Assembly: GCF_900177405.1 (NCBI RefSeq)
Contig: NZ_LT840185.1
Location: forward strand, 1,293,501-1,357,500
Length of the DNA: 64,000 nucleotides
Direction: 5' to 3'
Source: Allosphingosinicella indica
GTDB lineage: Bacteria > Pseudomonadota > Alphaproteobacteria > Sphingomonadales > Sphingomonadaceae
The position numbers were made by a program, and so were the translations under genes. How positions within the stretch are numbered: the first letter of the stretch is position 1; each line of letters begins with the position of its first letter. This document shows positions 19,301-26,935 of this stretch, one piece after another. The notes below the pieces were generated by a model. The model did not search any database. It saw only the letters and a program-made list of their open reading frames with translations, and was not told the origin of the DNA.

Positions 19301-19492
19301 CGCGATATCGGCAGCCTCCAGCCGGGGAAGCTCGCCGATCTCGTCATCCTCGACGCCGATCCCACTGCGGACATCCGCAACACCGAGAAGATTTCGAAGG
19401 TGATGCTCAACGGCCGGCTCTACGATCCGCTGACGCTCAACGAGGAAGTCACCGGCAACCGCACCCGCCAGCCCTATTATTGGGAGCGGTAG
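16310..19492 (+). CDS. Exported PD40 beta-propeller plus amidohydrolase protein
   Basis: A 1,060-residue exported protein. A signal peptide (MTKRIAAIALLLMSSTAIAQ) is followed by ~620 residues of TolB-like WD40/PD40 repeats, recognisable by recurring SPDG units (VSPDGRTIAFDL, FSPDGSQIAFTSDRGGGDNI, LSPDGRNVVFESLG, FSPDGQTIVYEAG). From about residue 645 comes an amidohydrolase: KTVDVAGKTIIPGIIDAHAH with the first metal histidines, LEHSIPQAA, SIGGHGQQQG, and PGKLADLVILDADP. It is probably a periplasmic or secreted metal-dependent hydrolase of a peptide-like or cyclic substrate. TTG 16310 is chosen because CAGGGAG sits 8 bases upstream and the signal peptide starts there. Confidence 0.88.
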   Translation: MTKRIAAIALLLMSSTAIAQGKDAKKWDVMAPPMKTRPVTISTDEGTWMNLDVSPDGRTIAFDLLGDIYTMPVTGGRATRIAAGLAYEVQPRFSPDGSQIAFTSDRGGGDNIWLMNADGSNKRQLTKESFTLLNNPTWSPDGQSIAARKHFTTGRSLGTGEVWLYHIAGGSGVALVERPNPQHQKELGEPMFSPDGKAIYFSYDSTPGGVFQYAQNSNAELFRIDRYDMETGERSTVTGGPGGAVRPAPSPDGRYLAFVRRERAESKLYLKDLLTGQERKIYDDLDQDVQETWAVTGVYPNMDWTPDSRSLVFWAGGKIRRIDADGTNASEIPFGVSDTRDVIDPPRPLVDAWSPSFTTRMPRFAALSPDGRNVVFESLGRLYVKPASGNGAARPLTAQDGDFQLFPSWSRDGTRIAFVSWNDARLGEIRTVAADGSGMQTVTADPGHYRRPRFSPDGQTIVYEAGAAGNLTSDQWNTDPGVFRIPAAGGTPVKLASSAGNPHFGAANDRVFMEVSEDRKRKLVSTDWSGKDRRVHAEGEMVIGYDVSPGGDYVAFRENYNLYVAPLLAAGKTISLSAKDGATRVFRATGDGGQYMHWGPGGRTLGWSMGPVLYQADAAALVRPGETGYTAPRTGIAIGISAQSDAPQGVVALVGAKVVSMADASGGVIEDGVVIVENNRIKAVGPRGSVVIPAGAKTVDVAGKTIIPGIIDAHAHGPQGEDDLIPQQNWEAQAHLAFGVTTVHDPSNTSSEVFGAAEMQRAGLILAPRIFSTGEIVYGAKSPGVYALIDGYDDALGHVRRLKVQGAHSIKNYNQPRRDQRQQVVAAAKAENIAVVAEGASLFSQDITLIQDGNTTLEHSIPQAALYKDVLDFFGQTKVGYTPTLGVTYGGPGGEPYWLQESEVWKHPILSRHVPRRLLEAEMVRVVKAPAEDYADTKSARTARQIMQRGVPTSIGGHGQQQGIAAHWDIWSLVKGGWTPIEALGAATRVPAAALGFRDIGSLQPGKLADLVILDADPTADIRNTEKISKVMLNGRLYDPLTLNEEVTGNRTRQPYYWER

Positions 19493-19499
19493 GCGCGGC

Positions 19500-20339
19500 T
19501 CATTCGGCGGGCTGCGGCCGGGGGCGGGGGGCGATCAGCGCCTCCATCGCCAGCCGCCAGCCCGCGGGGCTGCGCTGCCAGACGCGGGCATAATGGCCGC
19601 GGCGAGAATGGGCGCCTTCGGTCCATCCCGCGCTGCCGTAGGTGAAGGCCATGTCGCCCGCCGAGGATGCGCTGCCGCCCAGGGGCTGCAGCGTCATCGT
19701 CGCGCCGCGCCGGGCGATCTCGTCGGCCTGGCCGCCCGGCTCCGCCCAGGCAAGCGTCCCGGCGAGCACGCCGCCCTCGGCGATCAGCGCGCGATAGGCG
19801 GCGGGTGCGTCCGTGGCCGCGTCGGTCGCCAACTTCGTTTCGACCGCGCCGATCTCCGCCATCGCGCGCGCCGCCGATCCAGCCTCCGCGGTGGCGGCAG
19901 GCAGGAACCGAATCGTCTTCGGTTTCCCACCTGCCGCCGGCGCCGGGAGGTTGGCGCCTCCGTCATAGATCCATTTCCACTGCCCGTCGGGCTGCTTCTG
20001 CCACACCGTCATGTAGCGGACGGGGCTGGTCGCCGGGCCGGTGGAAAATCCGAAATCGCCCGATCGCGCAATGCCTGCGAAGTCCGGCCACCAGTCGAGC
20101 GGCGGCGCGTCTTCGGGATCGTCGGGCCAGCTCGCGATGAAGCCGCGCGCCGGCACGGGCTTGTCGGCGAACATGATCGCGTCGGGCGCCGCGAAATCGA
20201 TGAAGCCGTCGCGCGTGCCCCTGGCCGCGACTGCGCGCGCGAAGGCGGCTTCGGCCTCCACCACCGGCTGCGCCGGCCCGGCGCCCGCCGCGGGCGGCCC
20301 CATCACCATCGCCAGCGCCGTCGCGATCATCCGCTTCAT
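19500..20339 (-). CDS. Exported NTF2-like (SnoaL/DUF4440-type) protein
   Basis: A 279-residue protein with a signal peptide (MKRMIATALAMVMGPPAAGAG) and two apparent NTF2-like repeats. The first covers roughly residues 30-130 (VVEAEAAFARAVAARGTRDGF, MTVWQKQPDGQWKWIYDGG); the second covers ~160-275 (LATDAATDAPAAYRALIAEG, HYARVWQRSPAGWRLAMEAL). Such domains bind small ligands or act as isomerase-like folds; no function is assigned. The frame opens at 20531, but ATG 20339 has GAGGAGACGG just upstream and starts the signal peptide. It ends 8 bases from the convergent amidohydrolase gene. Confidence 0.75.
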   Translation of the reverse strand: MKRMIATALAMVMGPPAAGAGPAQPVVEAEAAFARAVAARGTRDGFIDFAAPDAIMFADKPVPARGFIASWPDDPEDAPPLDWWPDFAGIARSGDFGFSTGPATSPVRYMTVWQKQPDGQWKWIYDGGANLPAPAAGGKPKTIRFLPAATAEAGSAARAMAEIGAVETKLATDAATDAPAAYRALIAEGGVLAGTLAWAEPGGQADEIARRGATMTLQPLGGSASSAGDMAFTYGSAGWTEGAHSRRGHYARVWQRSPAGWRLAMEALIAPRPRPQPAE

Positions 20340-20508
20340 ATCCGTCTCCTCGGCCCCGCCGGTGCGCCTAGCGCGGGGCGGGCGGCGATAGGCGCGCGCT
20401 TCGGCAAGCGCGCGCATCCGCTCGACGAACGACCCGCAGGCGGTCGCTAAGCCTTCGGTAAGCAATGCGGTGCAAGATTGGGCGTCCCTCGGGGGAGGTG
20501 TGTCGCGC

Positions 20509-20808
20509 ATGTATCTTGAAAAGCTCATCACGCGCAGCGAGCCGCGGATCGTCGATCAGCGTAGCGAGCCGCGCCACGGCGCCGTCATCGATCAGGCGAC
20601 GATCACCTTCCGGGGCGAGCGGATCGCAGTGCCGGTGGTCGACATCTCCTCGCGCGGCACCCGTGTCGTTTCAGGGATCCTGCCGCGTATCGGCGAGACG
20701 ATCAGCGTCCAATTCGACGATTGCTCGCGCATCCAGGCCTTCGTCCGCTGGGTGAAGGACGGTCAGCTAGGCCTCAACTTCGGCCACGAGATCATCCTCG
20801 AAGCCTGA
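20509..20808 (+). CDS. PilZ-domain protein
   Basis: A 99-residue protein consisting almost only of a PilZ-type domain, normally a c-di-GMP effector. The expected RxxxR segment is visible as DQRSEPRHGAVIDQA, and the second motif, usually (D/N)xSxxG, is present as VDISSRGTRVVSG. The C-terminal FVRWVKDGQLGLNFG fits the PilZ barrel. ATG 20509 has GGGGGAGG about 10 bases upstream; GTG 20500 and 20470 are in frame but less well spaced. Whether it binds c-di-GMP cannot be judged, since the first arginine motif is shortened. Confidence 0.78.
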   Translation: MYLEKLITRSEPRIVDQRSEPRHGAVIDQATITFRGERIAVPVVDISSRGTRVVSGILPRIGETISVQFDDCSRIQAFVRWVKDGQLGLNFGHEIILEA

Positions 20809-20810
20809 TC

Positions 20811-20862
20811 CTCCCTGGAACGGGAGGGGGACCAGCCGCAGGCTGGTGGAGGGGCAGCGCTG
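20811..20862. repeat. C/G-rich palindromic repeat, family 4 copy C (short)
   Basis: CCTCCCTGGAACGGGAGGGG forms a hairpin, and the following ACCAGCCGCAGGCTGGT is a second one. It resembles the left half of the element at 22268. It lies between the PilZ gene and the convergent esterase gene, a likely terminator position. Confidence 0.65.
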
Positions 20863-20880
20863 CGGTAAGCGTCTTTGCCC

Positions 20881-21543
20881 CTAAGCCCCCAGCCCCTTCA
20901 TCACGCTCGGCAATATCCCCGTCACCATCCGCTTGATCCCCAGGAAATTGGGATGGATGCCGTCTTCCAGATTGAGGCGGCGGTCGCCCGCCACCTGCGC
21001 GAGGAAGAAGGGGTAGAGTGCCGCTCCGTGCCGCGCCGCGACCTCTGGGAAGATCGGGTTGAACGCAGCACTATAGTCCGGCCCCATGTTGGGCGCGGCG
21101 AGCATCCCCGCCACCAGCACCGGTATCTCGCGCTTTCTGAGCTCCGCGACGATCGCGTCCATGTCGGCGCGCGTCTGCGCCGGCGGCAGCGCGCGCAGCA
21201 TGTCGTTGCCGCCGAGGGCGACGATCGCGAGATCGGGCTTGGCCTTCATCCCGTCGAGCGTCCAGCCGAGCCGCGCGCGCGCCGCCGCCGCGGTGTCGCC
21301 CGATACGCCGCCGTCGGTCACCGTCGCGGCGATCCCGTTGCGGCGGAGCGCATCCTGCAGTTGCGGCGCGAATCCCTGGCCCTTGGGCAGGCGATAGCCC
21401 GCCGTCAGGCTGTCGCCGAACGCGAGCACGGAAAGCGCGCGCGGCGGCGTCTGAGCGGCGGCGGGGGTCAGCGCGATCAGCAGCGCGGCCGCCAGCCCTT
21501 GGACAATGCGCCGCGCGCGGCCATATGAAACGGAGAAGTTCAT
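20881..21543 (-). CDS. SGNH/GDSL arylesterase (TesA-like), exported
   Basis: A 220-residue lipase/esterase of the SGNH family, similar to the periplasmic TesA/arylesterase group. After a signal sequence (RRIVQGLAAALLIALTPAAAQ), block I is VLAFGDSLTAGYRLP with the catalytic serine. Block II is DGGVSGDTAAAA, block III VALGGNDMLRALP, and block V EDGIHPNFLGIKRM carries the catalytic Asp/His. It hydrolyses short acyl or aryl esters. ATG 21543 is used; ATG 21567 is also possible. The divergent ABC ATPase gene starts only ~23 bases away, the usual arrangement for this esterase in sphingomonads. Confidence 0.88.
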   Translation of the reverse strand: MNFSVSYGRARRIVQGLAAALLIALTPAAAQTPPRALSVLAFGDSLTAGYRLPKGQGFAPQLQDALRRNGIAATVTDGGVSGDTAAAARARLGWTLDGMKAKPDLAIVALGGNDMLRALPPAQTRADMDAIVAELRKREIPVLVAGMLAAPNMGPDYSAAFNPIFPEVAARHGAALYPFFLAQVAGDRRLNLEDGIHPNFLGIKRMVTGILPSVMKGLGA

Positions 21544-21565
21544 AAGAAAGACGCTCCCAGCCCTC

Positions 21566-22254
<689 letters not shown>

Positions 22255-22255
<1 letters not shown>

Positions 22256-24900
22256 TGGGGGACGCATGTCCTCCCCGGAACGGGGAGGGGGACCATGCGA
22301 AGCATGGTGGAGGGGGTTACGAGACCCCCTCAGCGCGCGGCGCCCCCCCTCCACCGTCCGGCTTCACCGGCCGGTCCCCTTCCCCGTTCCGGGGAGGATA
22401 TCTCCCCCTCACTCTCGCCCTTCGCGATCTGCGCGGCGGGCTCGCCGGTCTCCGCCTCCTCGCCGTTTGCCTGTTTCTCGGCGTGCTCGCGCTTGCCGGG
22501 GTCGGCTCGCTCTCCGCCTCCATCGTCCGCGGCCTTTCCGATCAGGGGCAGGCGATCCTCGGTGGCGACGTCCAGGCCGATGTCGCCCAGCGCGAGGCGA
22601 CGCCTGGGGAGCTGGCACTGCTCCGCCGCGAAGGCGCTGTCAGCCACGTCACCCGGATGCGCGCGATGGCGGCGCGGCCCGACGGGTCGGAGACGATGCT
22701 CGTCGACTTGAAGGGCATCGACGCCGCTTATCCGCTCTATGGCGATTTCCGCCTTGCCCCCGGCGCCATTGCGCCGCGCCCCGGCGCCGGGCAGGTCGCG
22801 ATAGGGCCGGAGCTCGGCGAGCGGCTCCGCGTCGGCGTCGGCGATCCGGTCCGCATCGGCAATGCGCTCTTCACCGTCGCCGGGATCATCGCCGAGGAGC
22901 CGGACCGGCCGGGGCAGGGCTTCACGCTCGGCCCGCCCGCCATCGTCGATCGCGCCGGGCTCGCCGCCACCGGCCTCGTACAGCCGGGCAGCCTCTACAC
23001 CTCGCTCTACCGCATCCGCATCGCCCCGGGCACGGAACTGGAGCCGGTCACCAAAAGGCTCGAGACGCGGCTTGCCGATGCCGGCTTCGACGTCGATGAT
23101 CGCACCAACAGCGCGCCGGGCACGCGCCGCTTCATCGAGCGCGTCGGCCAGTTCCTGACCCTCGTCGGCCTCACCGCACTGGTCGTCGCCGGGATCGGCG
23201 TCGGCAACGGCGTCTCCTCCTGGCTCGACATGAAGCGCGGCGGCATCGCGACGCTGAAGCTGCTTGGCGCGACCGGCGGCACCATCTTCCGCATCTATCT
23301 GATCGAGATCGGCCTCGTCGCCGGGGGGGCAATCGCTGCCGGGCTCGCCGCGGGCGCGCTCGTCCCGTGGGTGGTGGTGCAGGTGGCCGGCGATGCACTG
23401 CCGGTGCCACCCGCGCTCGGCCTCCATCCGCTGCCGCTCGCCGCCAGCGCCGCCTACGGCATCCTCATCGCGCTGGTCTTTGCGCTGCTGCCGCTCGCCC
23501 GCGCGCGCGAAGTGCCCGCCGCCAGCCTGTTCCGCGGCGCGGTCGCGTCTTCCGCGCGCGGCCTTCGCGCCAATGCGGGGATGCTGCTCGCCGTCGCGCT
23601 TGCCGCCGCCGGAATCGCCGCGCTCGCTATATTCACCGCGCGCGAGCCGCTGTTCGCCGCCGGCTTCATCGCCGCCGCGCTCGGGCTGCTGCTGATGCTA
23701 AGCCTCTTGGGTGGCGCGATCCGCGCGCTCGCCGCGCGGCTGCCACGGCCCAAAAGCCCGCTGCTCCGCCTCGCGCTCGCCAACGTCCACCGGCCGGGGG
23801 CGCAGACCGGGCGGCTGGTCGTCGCGCTCGGCCTCGGCCTCACCCTCTTCACCACGCTCGCGGTGATCGAGACCAACCTCGCTGGCCAGATCCGCACCAC
23901 CATCCCCCAGCGCGCGCCGAGCTTCTTCCTGCTCGACATTCCGGTCGGCGAGATCGATCGCTTCCGCAGCCTCGCGAAGCAGGCGGCGCCGGAGGGTGAT
24001 CTGGTCACCGTGCCGTCGCTGCGCGGATCGGTGGTCGCGGTGAACGGCCAGCGTGTCGCCGACATGGAGAGCATCCCCGACGGCGCGTGGATGCTGCGCG
24101 GCGATCGCGGCCTCACCTATGCCGCGACCCCGCCCGGCAGCAGCCGCGTCGTCGAGGGCGAATGGTGGCCCGCCGATTATGCCGGCCCGCCGCTCGTTTC
24201 GGTCGACGTCGAGGGCGCCCGCGCGCTCGGCCTCAAGCCCGGCGACGGCCTCACCTTCTCGATCCTCGGGCGCGAGTTCGACGCGCGCATCGCCAACCTG
24301 CGCGAGATCAACTGGGACACGATGGGGTTCAACTTCGCCATCGTCTTCGCCCCCGGCGCGCTCGAATCGGCGCCGCACAGCTTCATGGCGACGATCGCGA
24401 TGCCGGCGGACGAGGAGCGCGGCTTCGCGCGCGCGGTCAGCAACGCCTTCCCCGCCGTCTCGGCGATCCGCGTCAAGGAGATCGTCCAGACGGTGTCCGA
24501 CATGCTCGGCCAGTTGACCGTCGCGGTGCGATCGGCGGCGAGCGTCGCGATCCTCGCCGGCATCGCGGTGCTGGTCGGCGCACTCGCGGCCAGCCGCCGC
24601 GCGCGCATCTACGATAGCGTGATCCTGAAGCTGCTGGGCGCGACCCGCGCGCGTATCCTCGGTGCGCAGGCGATCGAGTTCGTCGGCCTCGCGCTCGTTC
24701 TCGCCGCCGTCGCCTTCGCGCTCGGCGCCGCGGCGGGCTGGTATGTCGTGGTGCAGGTGCTGGAGCTCGAATGGGCGCCCGACTGGCCGATCGTCCTCGC
24801 GACGCTCGCCGCCGGCGCAGCGGTTACGCTGGTCCTCGGCCTCCTCGGCACCCTCCCCGCGCTGGCGGCGAAACCGGCGCAAGCGCTGCGGACGCTTTGA
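22255..24900 (+). CDS. ABC permease, FtsX/YbbP type, with repeat-encoded N-terminus
   Basis: An 881-residue FtsX-family permease, probably acting with the ATPase upstream in lipid or lipoprotein handling, or in esterase-linked export as for YbbAP-TesA. The conserved part begins at LALRDLRGGLAGLRLLAVCL (about residue 52). Membrane segments cluster near residues 65-85, 305-400, 440-485 and in the C-terminal FtsX block (LVGALAASRRARIYDSVILK). The first ~50 residues (PPRNGEGDHAKHGG, SPSPFRGG) are the translation of a palindromic repeat. No ATG, GTG or TTG lies in frame between that repeat and the first membrane helix, so the repeat must be translated. AAGAGG precedes ATG 22255. Confidence 0.88.
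22268..22402. repeat. C/G-rich palindromic repeat, family 4 copy D, inside a coding sequence
   Basis: The element begins CTCCCCGGAACGGGGAGGGG and ends CCCCGTTCCGGGGAGGA, with inner palindromes ACCATGCGAAGCATGGT and GAGGGGGT...GACCCCCTC. The two ends are inverted copies of one another. It is in frame with the permease gene and supplies its first ~45 codons. Confidence 0.8.
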
Positions 24901-24910
24901 CGGCAGGAAG

Positions 24911-24999
24911 ACCGTCACCCTGAACTTGTTTCAGGGTCCATCTGGGAGACTGACGCGTCGTCACCGGCATGGATGCTGAAACAAGTTCAGCATGACGGC
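24911..24999. repeat. Nested palindromic repeat, family 1 copy A
   Basis: Two hairpins, CCCTGAACTTGTTTCAGGG and GCTGAAACAAGTTCAGC, are separated by ~30 bases. The whole left arm (ACCGTCACCCTGAAC...) is also an imperfect inverted copy of the right arm (...GTTCAGCATGACGGC). Copies B and C are at 32759 and 46329. It lies between the FtsX-type permease gene and crtZ. Confidence 0.85.
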
Positions 25000-25063
25000 G
25001 CTTGGGAAGCGTTCCGCCCAATCCCCGCTTCTCCTCCCCCCGCATCGCGCCTATATCGCCGCG

Positions 25064-25639
25064 ATGCCCGTCTGGCTCGGCATCCTCCTCTTTCTCGGCA
25101 CCATCCTCGTGATGGAAGGCGTCGCGTATGCGGCGCACCGCTGGATCATGCACGGGCCGGGCTGGTTCCTGCACAAGAGCCACCACGAGCCGCGCCACGG
25201 CAATTGGGAGCTCAACGATCTCTACGCGGTGATCTTCGCCATCCCCTCGATCCTGCTGCTGCTGTGGGGGATCGGGCTGGAGCAGGGCGCGGGCTACGCC
25301 TGGGTGGGGGCGGGGATCGCGGCCTATGGCGCCATCTATTTCGGCTTCCACGACGTCATCGTCCACAAGCGCGTCGGCCACCGCTACGTGCCGCGCTCCA
25401 ATTACATGAAGCGCATCGTCCAGGCCCACCGCCTCCACCATGCGGTGGAAACGAAAGAGGGCACGGTCAGCTTCGGCTTCCTCTGGGCGCCCCGGCCGGA
25501 AGATCTGAAAGCCGAACTCGCCCGCCGCGGCCGCAAAGGCGTCCGCGCGCCGACCGAGCCGTCGCGGGGCGCCACGCGCCGCGACAATCCGGATGCCGCT
25601 GGATTGCTTCGCTCTGCTCGCAATGACGAATTGATCTAA
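25064..25639 (+). CDS. crtZ: Beta-carotene hydroxylase
   Basis: Di-iron membrane hydroxylase that adds 3- and 3'-hydroxyls to beta-ionone rings, giving zeaxanthin. All the histidine motifs are present: HRWIMHG, HKSHHEPRHG, the FHDVIVHKRVGHRYVP block, and AHRLHHA. Membrane helices are at residues ~4-22, 55-75 and 85-105. At 191 residues it is longer than the usual ~160-175; the last ~20 codons (DNPDAAGLLRSARNDELI) are the translation of a family 2 repeat half. ATG 25064 is used; the frame is open from 24992. It is convergent with the crt genes that follow on the minus strand. Confidence 0.93.
   Translation: MPVWLGILLFLGTILVMEGVAYAAHRWIMHGPGWFLHKSHHEPRHGNWELNDLYAVIFAIPSILLLLWGIGLEQGAGYAWVGAGIAAYGAIYFGFHDVIVHKRVGHRYVPRSNYMKRIVQAHRLHHAVETKEGTVSFGFLWAPRPEDLKAELARRGRKGVRAPTEPSRGATRRDNPDAAGLLRSARNDELI
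25587..25628. repeat. Half copy of family 2 repeat inside crtZ
   Basis: On the minus strand this reads CATTGCGAGCAGAGCGAAGC followed by AATCCAG, the left arm of the family 2 element seen complete at 31227 and 47210. It encodes the C-terminal tail of CrtZ in the sense direction, ending 8 bases before the stop codon. Confidence 0.75.
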
Positions 25640-25866
25640 TCGCGGTCGCCGCTCTGTCGGCTTCTGAAAAATGACGCGATCGCCGCCAGAGCGAATGCCC
25701 CCAGTCCAATCACGGCGATTGCCCTGAATGTCGGGCTCGGCTCGGCGCACGATTCGCCCACACATTCGGAGAACTGGACGATCATCGCCATCATGATGAG
25801 GATTGCCGCTGCCATCAGGCTGAGGCAGCCATAGGCGCGGGTGCGATCGGGCCGGTAGCCGCTCAT
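25636..25866 (-). CDS. Small two-helix membrane protein
   Basis: A 76-residue protein with two predicted membrane segments (residues ~14-30, LSLMAAAILIMMAMIV, and ~48-64, AIAVIGLGAFALAAIASFF). They are separated by a short loop with two cysteines (SECVGESCAEPS), which could be disulfide-bonded in the periplasm. GAAGGAAG precedes ATG 25866. It lies 14 bases downstream of crtB on the same strand, so it is probably co-transcribed with the carotenoid genes, and overlaps the convergent crtZ stop by 4 bases. No known family recognised. Confidence 0.6.
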   Translation of the reverse strand: MSGYRPDRTRAYGCLSLMAAAILIMMAMIVQFSECVGESCAEPSPTFRAIAVIGLGAFALAAIASFFRSRQSGDRD

Positions 25867-25880
25867 CCCGCGATCTTCCT

Positions 25881-26813
25881 TCACGGCGTCATCGGACGCG
25901 TCCACAGCCCTTCGCGGTCCGCCGCTTTGGGTTCGCGCCGGGCTTCCTGCAGCGCCTGGGCTGCGAGCGCGACCTTTTTCGGCCTCGGGATGACGACGCG
26001 ATAGTCCCAGGCGTGGGCGCCGCGCTTCGCCACTTCGCGGGCGATCTCGCCGTAAATGTTCGCCGCTGCCAGCACCGCCCATCGCGAGCGGAAGGGGAGG
26101 CGGGCTGCGCCGACCCGCGCGGACGCCTCATACTCCGCTGCCAGCGCCGCCAGACGCCGCGCGATCACGCCCATCCGCTCGCGGTACATCGGCTTCATAT
26201 GCTGGCCGGGCGAGACGTCCATCTCGACCATCCACTCGACGGGCAGATAGTTGCGCCCCACCGCATCGTCCTCGCTCATGTCGCGGGCGATATTGGCGAG
26301 CTGGAAGGCGATGCCGAGGTCGCTCGCGCGGTTGAGCGTGTCGCGGTCTTCGGGGTCGACGCCCATCACCACAGCCATCATGCAGCCGACCGCGCCCGCG
26401 ACATGATAGCAATATTGGAGGAGGTCGGCCTCGCTCCGCGGCCGCCAGTCGCGCGCGTCCATCGCGAAGCCCTCGAGATGATCGTCGATCATCCATTGCG
26501 GAATGCGGCATTCGGCCGCGACCGCGCCCAATGCGTCGAACGCCGTCTCGCCCGTCCATTCGCCCGCCAGCGCGCGCGCCGTCTGCACGCGCAGCCACGA
26601 GAGGCGCTGCTGCGCGCCGTCGGTGCGCACAGCGTCATGCCCCAGCACCTGCCCGTCGGCGACGTCGTCGCACGCGCGGCACCAGGCATAGAGCAGCCAC
26701 GCCCGCTCGCGCGTCGCCCGGTCGAACAGGCGCGAGGAGAGATGGAAGCTCTTCGATCCCTTCCGGATCGTCTCGCCCGCCGCGGAGACGAGGGCGGCGC
26801 GATCGGCTCTCAT
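25881..26813 (-). CDS. crtB: Phytoene synthase
   Basis: Condenses two geranylgeranyl-PP to phytoene, the first committed carotenoid step. The 310 residues show the trans-isoprenyl diphosphate synthase pattern: SKSFHLSSRLF near the start, the first Asp-rich motif AWCRACDDVADG, and the second QLANIARDMSEDDAVGRNYLP. The ATG at 26813 has GGAGGGAAGG at ideal spacing. That ribosome site is made by the edge of the palindromic repeat separating crtB from crtI. The genes run crtY-crtI-crtB in that transcription order. crtE is not in the window. Confidence 0.95.
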   Translation of the reverse strand: MRADRAALVSAAGETIRKGSKSFHLSSRLFDRATRERAWLLYAWCRACDDVADGQVLGHDAVRTDGAQQRLSWLRVQTARALAGEWTGETAFDALGAVAAECRIPQWMIDDHLEGFAMDARDWRPRSEADLLQYCYHVAGAVGCMMAVVMGVDPEDRDTLNRASDLGIAFQLANIARDMSEDDAVGRNYLPVEWMVEMDVSPGQHMKPMYRERMGVIARRLAALAAEYEASARVGAARLPFRSRWAVLAAANIYGEIAREVAKRGAHAWDYRVVIPRPKKVALAAQALQEARREPKAADREGLWTRPMTP

Positions 26814-26817
26814 ACCT

Positions 26818-26935
26818 TCCCTCCCGCCCGCGGGAGGGGATCGAGGGGAGGGGCTGTCAGAGCTTGGCGCGGAACTGTCAGGAACGCGCCACACGCCCTC
26901 CCCCAGCCCCTCCCGCAAGCGGGAGGGGGGCTATC
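26818..26935. repeat. C/G-rich palindromic repeat, family 4 copy E, inside the crt operon
   Basis: The left end CTCCCGCCCGCGGGAGGGGA and the right end CCCTCCCGCAAGCGGGAGGG are hairpins, inverted relative to each other across ~80 bases. On the minus strand it starts within the last codons of crtI and ends in the crtB ribosome site. It could modulate read-through or mRNA stability between the two genes. Confidence 0.8.

Noticed and set aside
25467-25709. Minus-strand frame encoding IRHCEQSEAIQ
   Set aside because: That peptide is the translation of the family 2 repeat (CATTGCGAGCAGAGCGAAGC), a frequent false gene in such genomes; the sense strand is crtZ.
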